Shown here one piece after another: positions 10,315 through 19,873 of a stretch of DNA of 35,784 nt. The translations under genes were made by a program, and so were the position numbers. How positions within the stretch are numbered: the first letter of the stretch is position 1; each line of letters starts with the position of its first letter. Under the pieces are notes generated by a model that was not told where the DNA came from, searched no databases, and saw only the letters and a program-made list of their open reading frames with translations. The stretch is from IMG/VR virus record IMGVR_UViG_3300014501_000044, positions 1-35,784 of that record; one strand, written 5' to 3'. This DNA is from a virus.

Positions 10315-12438
10315 TTAAACAATTCCTAATCTGGCATCTGCCGTGAAATGAAAAGCTATGATACAACTTGCTGGAACAGTTGATGCCAAAGCGGTTGAAG
10401 TAACAATGTTAGCTGCACTAATTGGTTTATAAGAAAAACCTTTTGTTCCAGATGCCAAAGGAGTCCAATAAGTAGATAAAGTAACATCTCCATCTGCATT
10501 ATCCGCACCATTAGCATACATGGTTGCATGAACAGAATTAGGCGTATTTAACAAGTTAGGACTATACAATGTTACAACAGGAATCGCTCTTTTGATCGTA
10601 TTGAACACCGCTCCAAATGGCGCCGCATAACCATAAAAATTTGTACTCAGATAATTATAGGTCTGATCAAATATGATTTGTGAATTTAATTCAATAGTGC
10701 CGGGTTTAGCAGTAGTGTCATAACTCTTTTCATAAAAATGCTGGCACTCATGTAAAACCTGATCAAATGTCTGTGGCGCTGGAATGGTAGCAACATCACC
10801 TGGACACATGCCAACTGAATTAATGTTTAATGTCTGAATAGCATTTACTGTTCCTGTGCCTACTACAATGGCAAAAAACGTCGCCAAATCAGCGTCAGCA
10901 TTGCCTGCCAGACTCCAGCCAGTAAACGGATAATCATTGAAATTAGTATTAGCAGAAACCCCAATAGTAAAAGTGGCTGCTGGCAAGTTAACCAGGGGAA
11001 CTTCAATCCATGTGCCATTAAATGTAGCGGGATGACCATTAGCATCAAGAGTTAAAACTAATGAATCATAAGTACCTGGTGCCACATTTGGTAGCGATCC
11101 TGCTTTGGTGTACCAAAGGGAAACCGTGGCTTTCACGCCGCCAACCTGATTGGTTAATGCTGAAACATTAACAGCAATATCATTATTAAGTATTTTTCTG
11201 GCCTGTATCTGATTCAAATATTGAATAATGGCAAACTGACCATTAGAAGCCGGTGTTATCACGAACTCACCAGCCGCACCTCTGGATATGACCGCGCTAC
11301 TGGTAACAGACTGAAAAACAATAGTCTGATCCCAGGCATAGAAAGAGCCATTGGCACCGGTATTAACAGCTGCAACACTGGAGCCATTAAACTGGGCTGG
11401 ATTTAACGGAAAATCCCAGCCCACCAGATAACTTGGAATAGGCTTATCCAATAAAGGATTTAAATAATAACTAAATAACTGATCTATTGTTCTTTCGTTT
11501 GTCTGTTCCTGAAACAAAGGAATATCTTCCACTACATCAAAACTATCTGGCAATGGAACACTTTGACCAATAAATTGAACATTAGTAATATCTATTTGGC
11601 CTGTGCCAGGAAGCGCCAAAGATATATCAACATAAGCTGAATTGCCTTCATCGGCGTTATTAATAAATCCTGTAATCTGAGCCACCTGATACACATTAAA
11701 TGTGCCAACAGTAACAAAGAATGTATCCAGTAAAATAGAGGGTGCCGACGATGGCTGATACAGGAAGCTGACAGGCTGGTTGCTAACATAAGCTCTCATG
11801 GTGGCGCTCATGGCTATTGCGCCATTTGAGAAAATAGCACCATTACCTTCAAATCTCTGTGTTAATGTAACAGTCTCCCAGTTAGTGCTATTAATATCGA
11901 GCGCATAGGGAGGATTGCCACTCACATTCATATTATCCACGCCAGATAATGGTATCTGCGTTAATACAGTGGTGCCTGCGCCAACGAATGTTATAAACCA
12001 TCCAGGAGCTATATCAAGTTGATAGGTGCCTGGTACAGTTTGAACATAAGTGTAGGGCGATATAAAATTAACCACAGAAAACTGAGGATTTGAAATCATG
12101 TTCTGGGCTGAAAAAATGGCTGTTTCTTCATTTGATGTGCCAGTGCCTGGAATAAAATTCTCAACCTGATATATCAGGAGATCTGAAGTAGAATTTCCTT
12201 GTCTGATTTCAAGCCTGTAAACAAGACCGGGATTAAAATAAAGGTTTTCTGGCATGGTGCCATTAGCTAAAAATTGCAACGGGTCAGCCCATGGCGTAAT
12301 TCCATCAGGATCTTTAAAAACAGGTTGCGTCAGATAAGGAAGAGTATTTGTTAAAAAAAACATATAATACTCATCATTCAGCTCAAGACCTGTTAAGTCT
12401 ACAAAGCTCCAGATTGGGTTAGCGGCACGTATAAACAA
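10315..12438 (-). CDS. Large tail fibre/tailspike protein (707 aa)
   Basis: The N-terminal ~110 residues (RAANPIWSFVDLTGLELND, then TPWADPLQFLANGTMPENLY and VYRLEIRQG) match the head-binding type of module seen on podovirus fibres and spikes. This is the part expected to dock to the tail hub. The rest is a long beta-rich chain with Ala/Asn/Thr repeats and few charges. No glycosidase signature is visible. It is the first tail-appendage gene after the ejection proteins, as the tailspike follows them in P22-like order. Likely receptor binding; enzymatic activity cannot be judged. Confidence 0.8.
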   Translation of the reverse strand: MFIRAANPIWSFVDLTGLELNDEYYMFFLTNTLPYLTQPVFKDPDGITPWADPLQFLANGTMPENLYFNPGLVYRLEIRQGNSTSDLLIYQVENFIPGTGTSNEETAIFSAQNMISNPQFSVVNFISPYTYVQTVPGTYQLDIAPGWFITFVGAGTTVLTQIPLSGVDNMNVSGNPPYALDINSTNWETVTLTQRFEGNGAIFSNGAIAMSATMRAYVSNQPVSFLYQPSSAPSILLDTFFVTVGTFNVYQVAQITGFINNADEGNSAYVDISLALPGTGQIDITNVQFIGQSVPLPDSFDVVEDIPLFQEQTNERTIDQLFSYYLNPLLDKPIPSYLVGWDFPLNPAQFNGSSVAAVNTGANGSFYAWDQTIVFQSVTSSAVISRGAAGEFVITPASNGQFAIIQYLNQIQARKILNNDIAVNVSALTNQVGGVKATVSLWYTKAGSLPNVAPGTYDSLVLTLDANGHPATFNGTWIEVPLVNLPAATFTIGVSANTNFNDYPFTGWSLAGNADADLATFFAIVVGTGTVNAIQTLNINSVGMCPGDVATIPAPQTFDQVLHECQHFYEKSYDTTAKPGTIELNSQIIFDQTYNYLSTNFYGYAAPFGAVFNTIKRAIPVVTLYSPNLLNTPNSVHATMYANGADNADGDVTLSTYWTPLASGTKGFSYKPISAANIVTSTALASTVPASCIIAFHFTADARLGIV

Positions 12439-12449
12439 GTCAATGCTCC

Positions 12450-14696
12450 TTAAATACCTTTTCCTATTTTACCTATTACCTTGAGAACGCCTTTGCCAAT
12501 ATAATAAAGCTTGACCAGGTTTCCTCTTGATTCGGTCACGTTCTTTTTCGCCTTACTTAACTGAATTTTTGTTTTTTTAATTTCTCTTTGAATTTTCATC
12601 ATTTGCTGGAGCGTGACACTGCTTTTTTTGGATTCTTTTTCCAGCGTATCAATATGTTTCTGGAAATTCTTTACAGATTCCTCATGTTCGCTGATTTCTT
12701 TTTTCTTATCAGCAATCTGGGTTTCTAACTTCTGCCTTTTTGTCTCTCGACTTACCTTCTCAGCTTCAATACCTGTTTTTTCAGTTTCCGTAGCTTTAGC
12801 ACTTTTGACCGTTTTATCATGCTCATTCTTAATTTCATTATGACGGAGATTTGCCTGTTCAATATCAGAAGCTGACTGTTTAACCAGGCGCTGACTATTC
12901 TGCCTATGATCTATTAATTGCTGCAATTCTGGCATTTGCTGGCGGTATTCATCCAGTATGTCATTTCTTTTATAGAAATTCTTTTTACCTTTTTCATATC
13001 GCTGGCCAACAACATGCTTAAGTGCTTCAGGATTTTTCTTTACTATATCACGTATAATATCTGTTCCTGGTTCATCACTGGCAAGTTGTTCAGCTAAATT
13101 ATTTGGCGATAATTTCTTTTTAGATGCGTTTGCTATTGAATTTTCTCTCAGCGGATAAACTTGAGTAGAATAACCATTATTGATTTTCTCAAATTCCTCT
13201 TTATGCTCACCAAGACCTTTTGTTAAGGTTTGCTTAACTGTCTTTTCAAGTTCTTCAGAATCCTTTATCGCATCAGCTAATTGTTGTCGCTTTGTTGCCG
13301 ATTCCTCAGTTTTCATCCGTTGTCTGGCATTATAGCGAGCATCTCGGAAATCCTGATATTTGGTCATGAAATCAGAGGCGCTAGCATCTTTAGCCGTCGG
13401 CGCTTTATCAATGATGGCTTGCAACTCTGGGTTCTCAGCTTCTTGTTCAGGAAATTTTAAATTGCCACCTTTGCCTGCCTTGATCTGTTCCAATATCTTC
13501 TGCTTATCAAAGGCATATTGGCTAACATTCGGCATCTGAAATTTAGTATCAGCCAATTTTGTTTTGAATTTTTTATATCTTGCACTCCAGCCTTCATCAA
13601 TATTTTTAACTTCTTGTTTTATGATCCGGCCAACTTTTACATGATGAGCAGCCCCTTCATCCAGATGCTCACTTATTTTATTCTCTGCCTCTTCAGCCAA
13701 ATCTTTGATTTTTTCATGCGTATTTTTAACTTTTTCCACATGATTTTGCGATTCTTGCAGTTTTTGTTCTGCATTTTTGACATTTTCCAGGTGATTTTCA
13801 CCAATTTCAGGTAATTCCGGCAGGTTTCTATGTTCTTCAAGCTGCTTATTCAGGCCTGACAGTTCCTGATTGGATTCTTCTATGTTTTTTTGCTTCTGGG
13901 TAATGTCATATTTCATCCGGTTAGGCTCAGCTTTGCCAACCTCTGTAGTGGACTGTGCCTTGACCCCTTTTTCAGTATCCAATTGGGCCTGATGAAGCTT
14001 TTCAACCTCTTCCAAAGAGAGATTCTTATTTTCCAACTGGCTTTCCAGTAAACCAATCTCAGCACGTGAGACAGGATTGCCACGGCTGAATTGTCTGGTT
14101 CCTGCGCCTATTGCCGCTTTTCCTGCTCCAGCAATAGCTCTGCCAGCTGGATATATTTGAGGTAAATTTCTGATGGCACCTTGAATTAACGTATCCCCAG
14201 GCGTCATCTGCTCTTTAGGAATTGGCTGATATAAATTCGGCACATTCCAATATTTTGAGGCGGCAGCACTTGCCTTTTCACCGCCTTCAGGACTTACCAG
14301 GCCATAATGAGCTAATATCCTTGGAATATTTGGAGGAATATTTACCACGTCATGAAACAATCCAGCAACACCTGCTCCAACATTCTGGCCAAATCTGACT
14401 GGATGCGATAATGGTTGGCCAGCAGCCTCGGCTGCTCCACCCTGAAAAGCATGTAAAGCTTTAGGGATTTCACTTACAATATCTTCGCCAACCTTAGGAA
14501 TTACCCTTAAACCTGCCTGAACAATATTAGCAGGTGGCTGATATTTACCAGGTCGATTACTAGCCAGCATATTTAAAATGAGATTCGCTCCACCAGCAAA
14601 TTTCATCATGTCAGATGGCGGAGTCTCAGGTTCAATAATCTGATACCTTTTTGACGAGGGCTGATCCGGTATAATTTCATAACGAGATTTACCCAC
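12450..14696 (-). CDS. Putative DNA-ejection/internal virion protein with long coiled coils (748 aa)
   Basis: The first ~190 residues contain Gly/Ala-rich helical stretches (FAGGANLILNML, GQNVGAGVAGLFHDV, GRAIAGAGKAAIGAGT) that could insert into or cross a membrane. Residues ~215-720 are mostly charged coiled coil (Lys/Glu/Gln heptads). The C-terminus has a short hydrophobic segment (LVKLYYIGKGVLKVIGKIGKG). Size, amphipathic ends and position after the gp10-like gene match P22 gp16/gp20-type proteins, which leave the capsid and form the DNA conduit. The start overlaps the previous gene by eight bases. The exact P22 counterpart cannot be assigned. Confidence 0.7.
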   Translation of the reverse strand: MGKSRYEIIPDQPSSKRYQIIEPETPPSDMMKFAGGANLILNMLASNRPGKYQPPANIVQAGLRVIPKVGEDIVSEIPKALHAFQGGAAEAAGQPLSHPVRFGQNVGAGVAGLFHDVVNIPPNIPRILAHYGLVSPEGGEKASAAASKYWNVPNLYQPIPKEQMTPGDTLIQGAIRNLPQIYPAGRAIAGAGKAAIGAGTRQFSRGNPVSRAEIGLLESQLENKNLSLEEVEKLHQAQLDTEKGVKAQSTTEVGKAEPNRMKYDITQKQKNIEESNQELSGLNKQLEEHRNLPELPEIGENHLENVKNAEQKLQESQNHVEKVKNTHEKIKDLAEEAENKISEHLDEGAAHHVKVGRIIKQEVKNIDEGWSARYKKFKTKLADTKFQMPNVSQYAFDKQKILEQIKAGKGGNLKFPEQEAENPELQAIIDKAPTAKDASASDFMTKYQDFRDARYNARQRMKTEESATKRQQLADAIKDSEELEKTVKQTLTKGLGEHKEEFEKINNGYSTQVYPLRENSIANASKKKLSPNNLAEQLASDEPGTDIIRDIVKKNPEALKHVVGQRYEKGKKNFYKRNDILDEYRQQMPELQQLIDHRQNSQRLVKQSASDIEQANLRHNEIKNEHDKTVKSAKATETEKTGIEAEKVSRETKRQKLETQIADKKKEISEHEESVKNFQKHIDTLEKESKKSSVTLQQMMKIQREIKKTKIQLSKAKKNVTESRGNLVKLYYIGKGVLKVIGKIGKGI

Positions 14697-16257
14697 CTTG
14701 GCCTCCCACTAATTTCTCAGCTTCAGACCGCTTCATCTTGGTGACTTTGCCAGTATGGTTATCCCTGACATTAACCATATCTTCTTCTGGTTCTTTATAC
14801 TTTAATGGCAGATCTTTTTGGGTGTAATCCTTATATTCGCTCTTTCTGTCATCAAGATCCCTCTTTGCATTAGCAATGATCTCATCAAGCATGCCTTCAT
14901 TGTATTGCTGGCTGTTACTAATAGATGGCTTGACAGTGCCAGCCCATTGAACTGCCTGAATACCGCCCCTAGTTGAGGCATATTTACCAATTTCTGCCTG
15001 GAGAATGCCAGAATCAGTATCAAATGCAGCTAAATCCTTATTATTGGCAAGTGCATATTTTTTCGCGGTGGGCGTACCAAAGCCTGTTAAATTCTGGTTT
15101 CTTTTTAATATGTTTCTCATTCGAACAGCGGTATTCAATACCTTAATTAATGGTTCTGCCTGTTTTTTAACATTGATTGCTTCTTTTTGATTTAATTCAA
15201 ATTCTTTCTTGGCATTCGCTACTTTAATTTGACCAGCTCTTTTCTCTTCTGGTGTTTCAGCCGTTCCCACACCAGCTTCAGCCGGTGGTTTAACAACAGT
15301 AAGTTTGCCACTAGGCCATTGCGAATAGACTAAGCCATTAGCACCATAATGAATCTTGGGCCAATCCTGCATAAACTTGGTGCCAGATAAGGCATCTTGC
15401 AATTCAAGTCCTGGCTTTCCTCTTTTAAGAAGAATTTCCTGCCCTGCCTGTGGTTGCGCGCCTGGCTGAGGCGTGGCTTCCTGAGGCTGATTAGCACCCG
15501 GCGCACCCATATTAGGAGCTTCAGGTGGCATATTAGGAGCTTGTGGTGCTGGAGGTGCAGGTGGCACACCCGCTTTACCGGTAGCCGCTTCTTCAGGTGA
15601 TGGACTAAATGCTGGCGAGTTCTGAATATTTAGCCCAGGCTGATAAATACTGCCCTTGACCATTTCAGCCAGTGACTTTGGCTGTTGCTGTCCTAGATTA
15701 GGCTGATTCAGCTGTGCTGGCGCTTCTTCTTCTGCCGGAATAACCATTGACTGGGCTGATGACGCCGGTGCTTGTTCTTCTGGCATCTGGGGAGGCGCAT
15801 TGTCCTTTCCTCCCAATGATTGGGTAGATGGAGGAGGTGGCAGACCTAATTGCTCATGATAACCTTTCATTGCCGCATCATATTGAGCTTTGGTAACGGC
15901 GTACTCCAGTTTCTTCATCTCATGTTCAGTCAGATTTTTATCATGAACATCTTTGTAACCCTGAATGAGGTAAGGCAATAATGTCTGAGCGCGGGCTTCA
16001 GATTGATGCCTGATAGCCAGTTCACCCATTTGATACTGGTTTAATTGCTTGTCTCTAATAGCTTGCTGGGCATCTCTTTTCGCTTGTAAGGCTATTCTTT
16101 GCTGGTCCTGAGCTATTTTCTGTTGATTCTGGCCTAAGGTTTGCTGGTTTTGCCGGCCTTGCAAAATAGACGACAAAATATTTTGCGTACCCGTAGCGCT
16201 ACGCATGAGAGACTCATAACCATTTTCTGGCAGTGGAATTGTACCTGTTATTGGCAT
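14689..16257 (-). CDS. Putative ejection protein, Gln- and Pro/Ala-rich (522 aa)
   Basis: The N-terminus is Gln-rich and helical (QGRQNQQTLGQNQQKIAQDQ). The middle ~170 residues are a Pro/Ala/Gln/Gly low-complexity stretch (PPAPPAPQAPNMPPEAPNMG). The C-terminal third is helical (VKKQAEPLIKVLNTAVRMRN; YNEGMLDEIIANAKRDL). Between the small Ala-rich virion protein and the large coiled-coil protein, it occupies a middle ejection-protein slot of the P22 gene order. Assignment to gp20 or gp7 by sequence is not possible. Its C-terminal codons overlap the next gene, so translation is coupled. Confidence 0.65.
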   Translation of the reverse strand: MPITGTIPLPENGYESLMRSATGTQNILSSILQGRQNQQTLGQNQQKIAQDQQRIALQAKRDAQQAIRDKQLNQYQMGELAIRHQSEARAQTLLPYLIQGYKDVHDKNLTEHEMKKLEYAVTKAQYDAAMKGYHEQLGLPPPPSTQSLGGKDNAPPQMPEEQAPASSAQSMVIPAEEEAPAQLNQPNLGQQQPKSLAEMVKGSIYQPGLNIQNSPAFSPSPEEAATGKAGVPPAPPAPQAPNMPPEAPNMGAPGANQPQEATPQPGAQPQAGQEILLKRGKPGLELQDALSGTKFMQDWPKIHYGANGLVYSQWPSGKLTVVKPPAEAGVGTAETPEEKRAGQIKVANAKKEFELNQKEAINVKKQAEPLIKVLNTAVRMRNILKRNQNLTGFGTPTAKKYALANNKDLAAFDTDSGILQAEIGKYASTRGGIQAVQWAGTVKPSISNSQQYNEGMLDEIIANAKRDLDDRKSEYKDYTQKDLPLKYKEPEEDMVNVRDNHTGKVTKMKRSEAEKLVGGQGG

Positions 16258-16265
16258 TTGCTCTC

Positions 16266-16928
16266 CTAATGCGTTGGACTATTGAATCTATTATTTAGTC
16301 CTTGCGCCACTCCAGACATTCCGCCAGTTGCATAATTTGCTCCAGCACTGGCAGCTGTACCCAATATATTTCCAAACAGCTGACCAGGAGCCGCCGCCGC
16401 GCCATATCTAAGGCCTGCTACGTCCTGACCATGCTGTTGGGCGCCAGTCATCAGATTTCCGGCAGTATTCGCGCCTACTCCATAAATATTCTGACCTATG
16501 CCTATGCCAGCTAAATATTTCTGCATCAGATCATTCATAAAGTTTTGCCGGTCTTTTGCAACAATATCGCCAGCACCCGTCTGAATATTGCCAAGTGCAG
16601 CGCTGCTTCCCATCAAACCCATGGAGCTTGCTGCATCAAGGCCAGAGTTCTTGTTCATCTCCAATAATCGCTTGGCATAGGGAGAGGTCTCATAAGATGC
16701 ACCCCATTTATTCTGAAGGGCACCAGGATCTAACAGATCATTCTCAGCTGAGTTTAATCGCCCATACTGATCAATACCTTGCTGCCAATAAGGTCTGCCA
16801 TATCCTTGCTGTTCATCCCAGGAGGCATTAGACGCCTTTTCAGCTTCCTTATAAGCATCCTCAGGATGAAGGAAACTGTTAATCATGTCGCCACTTGCCC
16901 ACGGAACTAATGCTCTACCCCATGACAT
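16266..16928 (-). CDS. Small internal virion/DNA transfer-like protein (220 aa)
   Basis: I choose the ATG at 16928 (MSWGRALVPW) because GAGGAG lies six bases upstream. The ATG two codons earlier touches the ribosome site. The protein is rich in Gly, Ala, Asn and Gln, with repeats of GxxQ and AGxxxGN in its C-terminal half (IGIGQNIYGVGANTAGNLM, LFGNILGTAASAGANYATGG). Such sequences are typical of small podovirus ejection proteins that are hydrophobic once unfolded. It precedes the two larger ejection proteins, like P22 gene 7. The function is by position and composition. Confidence 0.65.
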   Translation of the reverse strand: MSWGRALVPWASGDMINSFLHPEDAYKEAEKASNASWDEQQGYGRPYWQQGIDQYGRLNSAENDLLDPGALQNKWGASYETSPYAKRLLEMNKNSGLDAASSMGLMGSSAALGNIQTGAGDIVAKDRQNFMNDLMQKYLAGIGIGQNIYGVGANTAGNLMTGAQQHGQDVAGLRYGAAAAPGQLFGNILGTAASAGANYATGGMSGVAQGLNNRFNSPTH

Positions 16929-16941
16929 AACCATCTCCTCT

Positions 16942-17085
16942 TTATAGAGCGTCCTCTATATCTTGCATAGCTGTATTTAAATTGTCCACAGTATCAGTCA
17001 GCCAGCGTTTAAAGTTTGGTGACAATGCTTTCTCTTCCTCCACGGGTGGAGGATCAAATCTCGGTAAATTAGTTGCTTCCGCCAC
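16942..17085 (-). CDS. Small hypothetical protein (47 aa, GTG start)
   Basis: The GTG at 17085 is preceded by AAGGAGGGTGA, one of the strongest ribosome sites in the window. The frame overlaps the end of the gp10-like gene by 17 bases. The product begins MAEATNLPRFDPPPVEEEKA and continues into an amphipathic helix (FKRWLTDTVDNLNTAMQDIE). It has no known domain. It lies between the gp10-like and ejection genes, so a small virion or assembly part is possible. Confidence 0.6.
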   Translation of the reverse strand: MAEATNLPRFDPPPVEEEKALSPNFKRWLTDTVDNLNTAMQDIEDAL

Positions 17086-18862
17086 TCACCCTCCTTACAT
17101 TCATCACGGCACCCAGAATAACTATAGGCACCGGACTTACTACTATTAATTTATAAACCCGATTTCTGGAGCAACCCAGTTGATACCATCTCATCCGCCA
17201 CTGATAAACGCCCATGTCACTAAATACTCTTTGACTGGCTGAATGAAATGAAATGCCGCCATCATCAGACCAATATAACTCAACTGTGGGCTTAAAAAGA
17301 TCATTATAGGTGGTTTCGCTTAAAGATGGCTGATCACCTTCTTCAGTAATCATGAAAACAGGTTGGGTATCCGCGCCAGCCTGCTCATCAATGACATAAA
17401 TTGGACTGCCATCAGATGCAGCCTGCTCATCAATGATGAACTGGGTATTGGCAAATGGATTATCAGAATATGAGATATTACTGTCACCAAAGACAAAATC
17501 AATTTCTACATACTCTGTTTCAAATTCAGAATAATCTAGTTGCGATATGATGGGTGTTATCCTTTCATATCGCATGGGATAAGTAGTGTAAGCATCTGGA
17601 GCCTGTGGGTCTTGCTCTTCAGAGTTGATAACATCATTTGTGTAAAACGATCCGGACATTTCATATATGGTTCCTTCACCCTGAATGGAAACAAAGTGAC
17701 GGTTATTAAAGAATACATGGCGCTGAATCCGGTTCCTTTCGCCATTCAGCTCAATACATCTTGACCAGGTGCCAGCATCAAAATTAAATTCCAGACTATT
17801 AGCTGTTAACTCCTGATCCAGGATGCCCGTTCCAGTGTAATTACCCGCTGAAAACCTATAAAAAATCGTATCTTCATATTGATACATGAACCCATCAGTA
17901 TCACCACTAATAAACGGGCTGCTATATGGACTTGCATTAGCATATCGCTGAATCAGTACATCAATGGCCTTAGAACTTATTTTCTTTGGTATATCACCGG
18001 TTGTAGTCATGATCTGGCGCAAGCCATTACTGTTTCTGGCATAAAACGTCATCTGGCCAAAATTAACATCAAGGGAAAGATCGTCGGCAAGACCAAAGTT
18101 CCAGTCATAAGTAGTGTTTTTCTTCCAGGGAAAAGAAACACCTGTTCCGGAGAATATAGCAGGAATATTTGCCCATACGCCTGTAGTGAAATCAGTGAAA
18201 ATATAGAGTGTGTTATTCAATACAGCCATTTGCCTGATAATGCCATTTTCCTGGGCAAAGACTTGAGCCATTGAAATAGTAAAACAGGTAGTTGGATCAA
18301 AATTAACTCCGCCAAGATTAACGACAGACAAAACGAAAGTAGAACTTTCATCCTGAGAGACTGTTATTCTATTTCCAAAAGTGGCGATATACTTTGGCGG
18401 AGAAGGTGCATTGGGGTCAGTAACAGTATAGAACTGACCGGTATCTTCCCGATAAACATATATGTGTTCACCATCGACAAAGCAGGCAAATGTTATCATT
18501 CCCACAGTCAGATAAGAAAAGAACACACTGCCATCTGCCGTGGTTACCTGGCTACCGGAGATATTAATAATAGTAAAATTAGCATCAATTCGGTAAATAG
18601 CATTACCAACTACATTATACCAATACTTCACACTTCTGAATAAGCCGCGAGATTCACCAGAAAATAGTAACTGATTAATACCCAGATAATTAACATGTTT
18701 TCTGCCCATAGCGGGATACATAGCGTATTTTCGCTTTGTTTCCTCGCCTGGCACCAGATACCAGTTAGCACAATCTTCTGGTGAAAATTGCTTGAATCTC
18801 TGCTTGTTGTACTGGCCGAGAATAGGAAGCTCTTCAACAGAAAATTGATTTCTTAGCTGCAT
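17069..18862 (-). CDS. P22 gp10-like packaged-DNA stabilisation / tail accessory protein (597 aa)
   Basis: N-terminus with LPILGQYNKQRFKQFSPEDCANWYL, then PAMGRKHVNYLG and RGLFRSVKYWYNVVGNAIYR. This matches the opening of phage stabilisation proteins of the P22 gp10 family, which close the portal-adaptor channel after packaging. The rest is beta-propeller-like, with many aromatic and Gly turns. The length is somewhat above the ~470 residues of P22 gp10. An insertion near 460-510 contains a near repeat (FIIDEQAASDGSPIYVIDEQ). It is directly after the gp4-like gene, as in P22. Confidence 0.85.
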   Translation of the reverse strand: MQLRNQFSVEELPILGQYNKQRFKQFSPEDCANWYLVPGEETKRKYAMYPAMGRKHVNYLGINQLLFSGESRGLFRSVKYWYNVVGNAIYRIDANFTIINISGSQVTTADGSVFFSYLTVGMITFACFVDGEHIYVYREDTGQFYTVTDPNAPSPPKYIATFGNRITVSQDESSTFVLSVVNLGGVNFDPTTCFTISMAQVFAQENGIIRQMAVLNNTLYIFTDFTTGVWANIPAIFSGTGVSFPWKKNTTYDWNFGLADDLSLDVNFGQMTFYARNSNGLRQIMTTTGDIPKKISSKAIDVLIQRYANASPYSSPFISGDTDGFMYQYEDTIFYRFSAGNYTGTGILDQELTANSLEFNFDAGTWSRCIELNGERNRIQRHVFFNNRHFVSIQGEGTIYEMSGSFYTNDVINSEEQDPQAPDAYTTYPMRYERITPIISQLDYSEFETEYVEIDFVFGDSNISYSDNPFANTQFIIDEQAASDGSPIYVIDEQAGADTQPVFMITEEGDQPSLSETTYNDLFKPTVELYWSDDGGISFHSASQRVFSDMGVYQWRMRWYQLGCSRNRVYKLIVVSPVPIVILGAVMNVRRVSGGSN

Positions 18863-18871
18863 GTATTCACC

Positions 18872-19594
18872 TTAAATACCCGCTTTGACACGCCAGCTGC
18901 CATTGAGATAACTTTCATTGGAAGAATCGATTGCAAGGTTTACGCTGCTCGCTGATGCAATGTCCTTTTCTGCTTTATCAAGTTTTGCTTCAAGCTTTTC
19001 ATCCCATGCAGACGAACGGCCTTTATAAAAAGCCAATTCCTTTCCTAATGCCAATTTAAGGAATCGAAGTTGATAATTCGGAAAAGTAGACATATCACTG
19101 TTTAATGTCAGTGGAAGTGGCTCAAATTTCCCATAAATATTGACATTAAATACCTCAGAGGGAGCTGGATATAATCGCATCGTCGTTAAATTTGTATTAT
19201 TAACAATAATCGCAAATCGAGGCAAACCAACCTGTGGATTATATTTATAACTGGAAAAAAATACGTTTCTTGATTCAATAATTAAAGGATAGGTTACGCC
19301 TTCCAGATCAAGCCACGCATTTTGACAATTAGATAATCGCCCCAATGTAATATTTGGCGTCGGCAGATAATCCGGTGCGCCAAATGTTATAAATTCCTGC
19401 CCAATGGCAACAAGAAAGTTGGCAAATTGAGCAATCGGAGTCAATAAGCCGCTGGAGCTATAATCCTGCATCAGTTCGTTCAAAAATTGAACTGCCTTTG
19501 ACTGGTCATCACCATATAAAGGAACAGTAGGACTATTGGCACTCACTAACTGGTAAGCATCAACAACAAATTGCTTAACTGTCTGGGCTGTCAT
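18872..19594 (-). CDS. P22 gp4-like head-completion/tail accessory factor (240 aa)
   Basis: The start at 19594 (MTAQTVKQFVVDAYQLV) follows GAGGAAG. The longer frame to 19636 lies inside the upstream gene and lacks a ribosome site. The chain is mainly helical at both ends with a beta middle: SKAVQFLNELMQDYSSSGL, then RLYPAPSEVFNVNIYGKFEP and a helical LRFLKLALGKELAFYKG. This matches the gp4-type adaptor that sits under the portal and seals the head before gp10 binds. The gene order portal, scaffold, coat, gp4, gp10 supports it. Confidence 0.8.
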   Translation of the reverse strand: MTAQTVKQFVVDAYQLVSANSPTVPLYGDDQSKAVQFLNELMQDYSSSGLLTPIAQFANFLVAIGQEFITFGAPDYLPTPNITLGRLSNCQNAWLDLEGVTYPLIIESRNVFFSSYKYNPQVGLPRFAIIVNNTNLTTMRLYPAPSEVFNVNIYGKFEPLPLTLNSDMSTFPNYQLRFLKLALGKELAFYKGRSSAWDEKLEAKLDKAEKDIASASSVNLAIDSSNESYLNGSWRVKAGI

Positions 19595-19814
19595 TTTCTT
19601 GCTTCCTCTTTCGTCTGGAAACAACAGGTTCATCATTAATTACTGGCTTCTCGGCAAACCATAATCCGCTAGCAATTAACTTTTCATATTCTTCCCATGA
19701 TCCAGCTAATTTCTGCTCGTTTTCGTTATAAACAAATGCACGAAAATGAGTCTTGTCTACCCAGCGGCCTAAATATGGAACTTGTTCTGGTGTCTGTTCT
19801 TTCTTCTGTTTCAT
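19575..19814 (-). CDS. Small protein between coat and gp4 (79 aa)
   Basis: The start at 19814 (MKQKKEQTPEQV) follows AAGGGA. The upstream TTG-type extension is not needed. It has an aromatic core (YLGRWVDKTHFRAFVYNENE; WFAEKPVIND) and a basic, Ser-rich tail (SRRKRKQENDSPDS) that overlaps the gp4-like start by 20 bases. No family is recognised. Its location directly behind the coat gene suggests a small capsid or head-assembly protein. Confidence 0.65.
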   Translation of the reverse strand: MKQKKEQTPEQVPYLGRWVDKTHFRAFVYNENEQKLAGSWEEYEKLIASGLWFAEKPVINDEPVVSRRKRKQENDSPDS

Positions 19815-19873
19815 TATTTTTCCCTTATAAATAAAAAAAGGTAGGCGCAACTAATCACGCCTACCCCACCGCA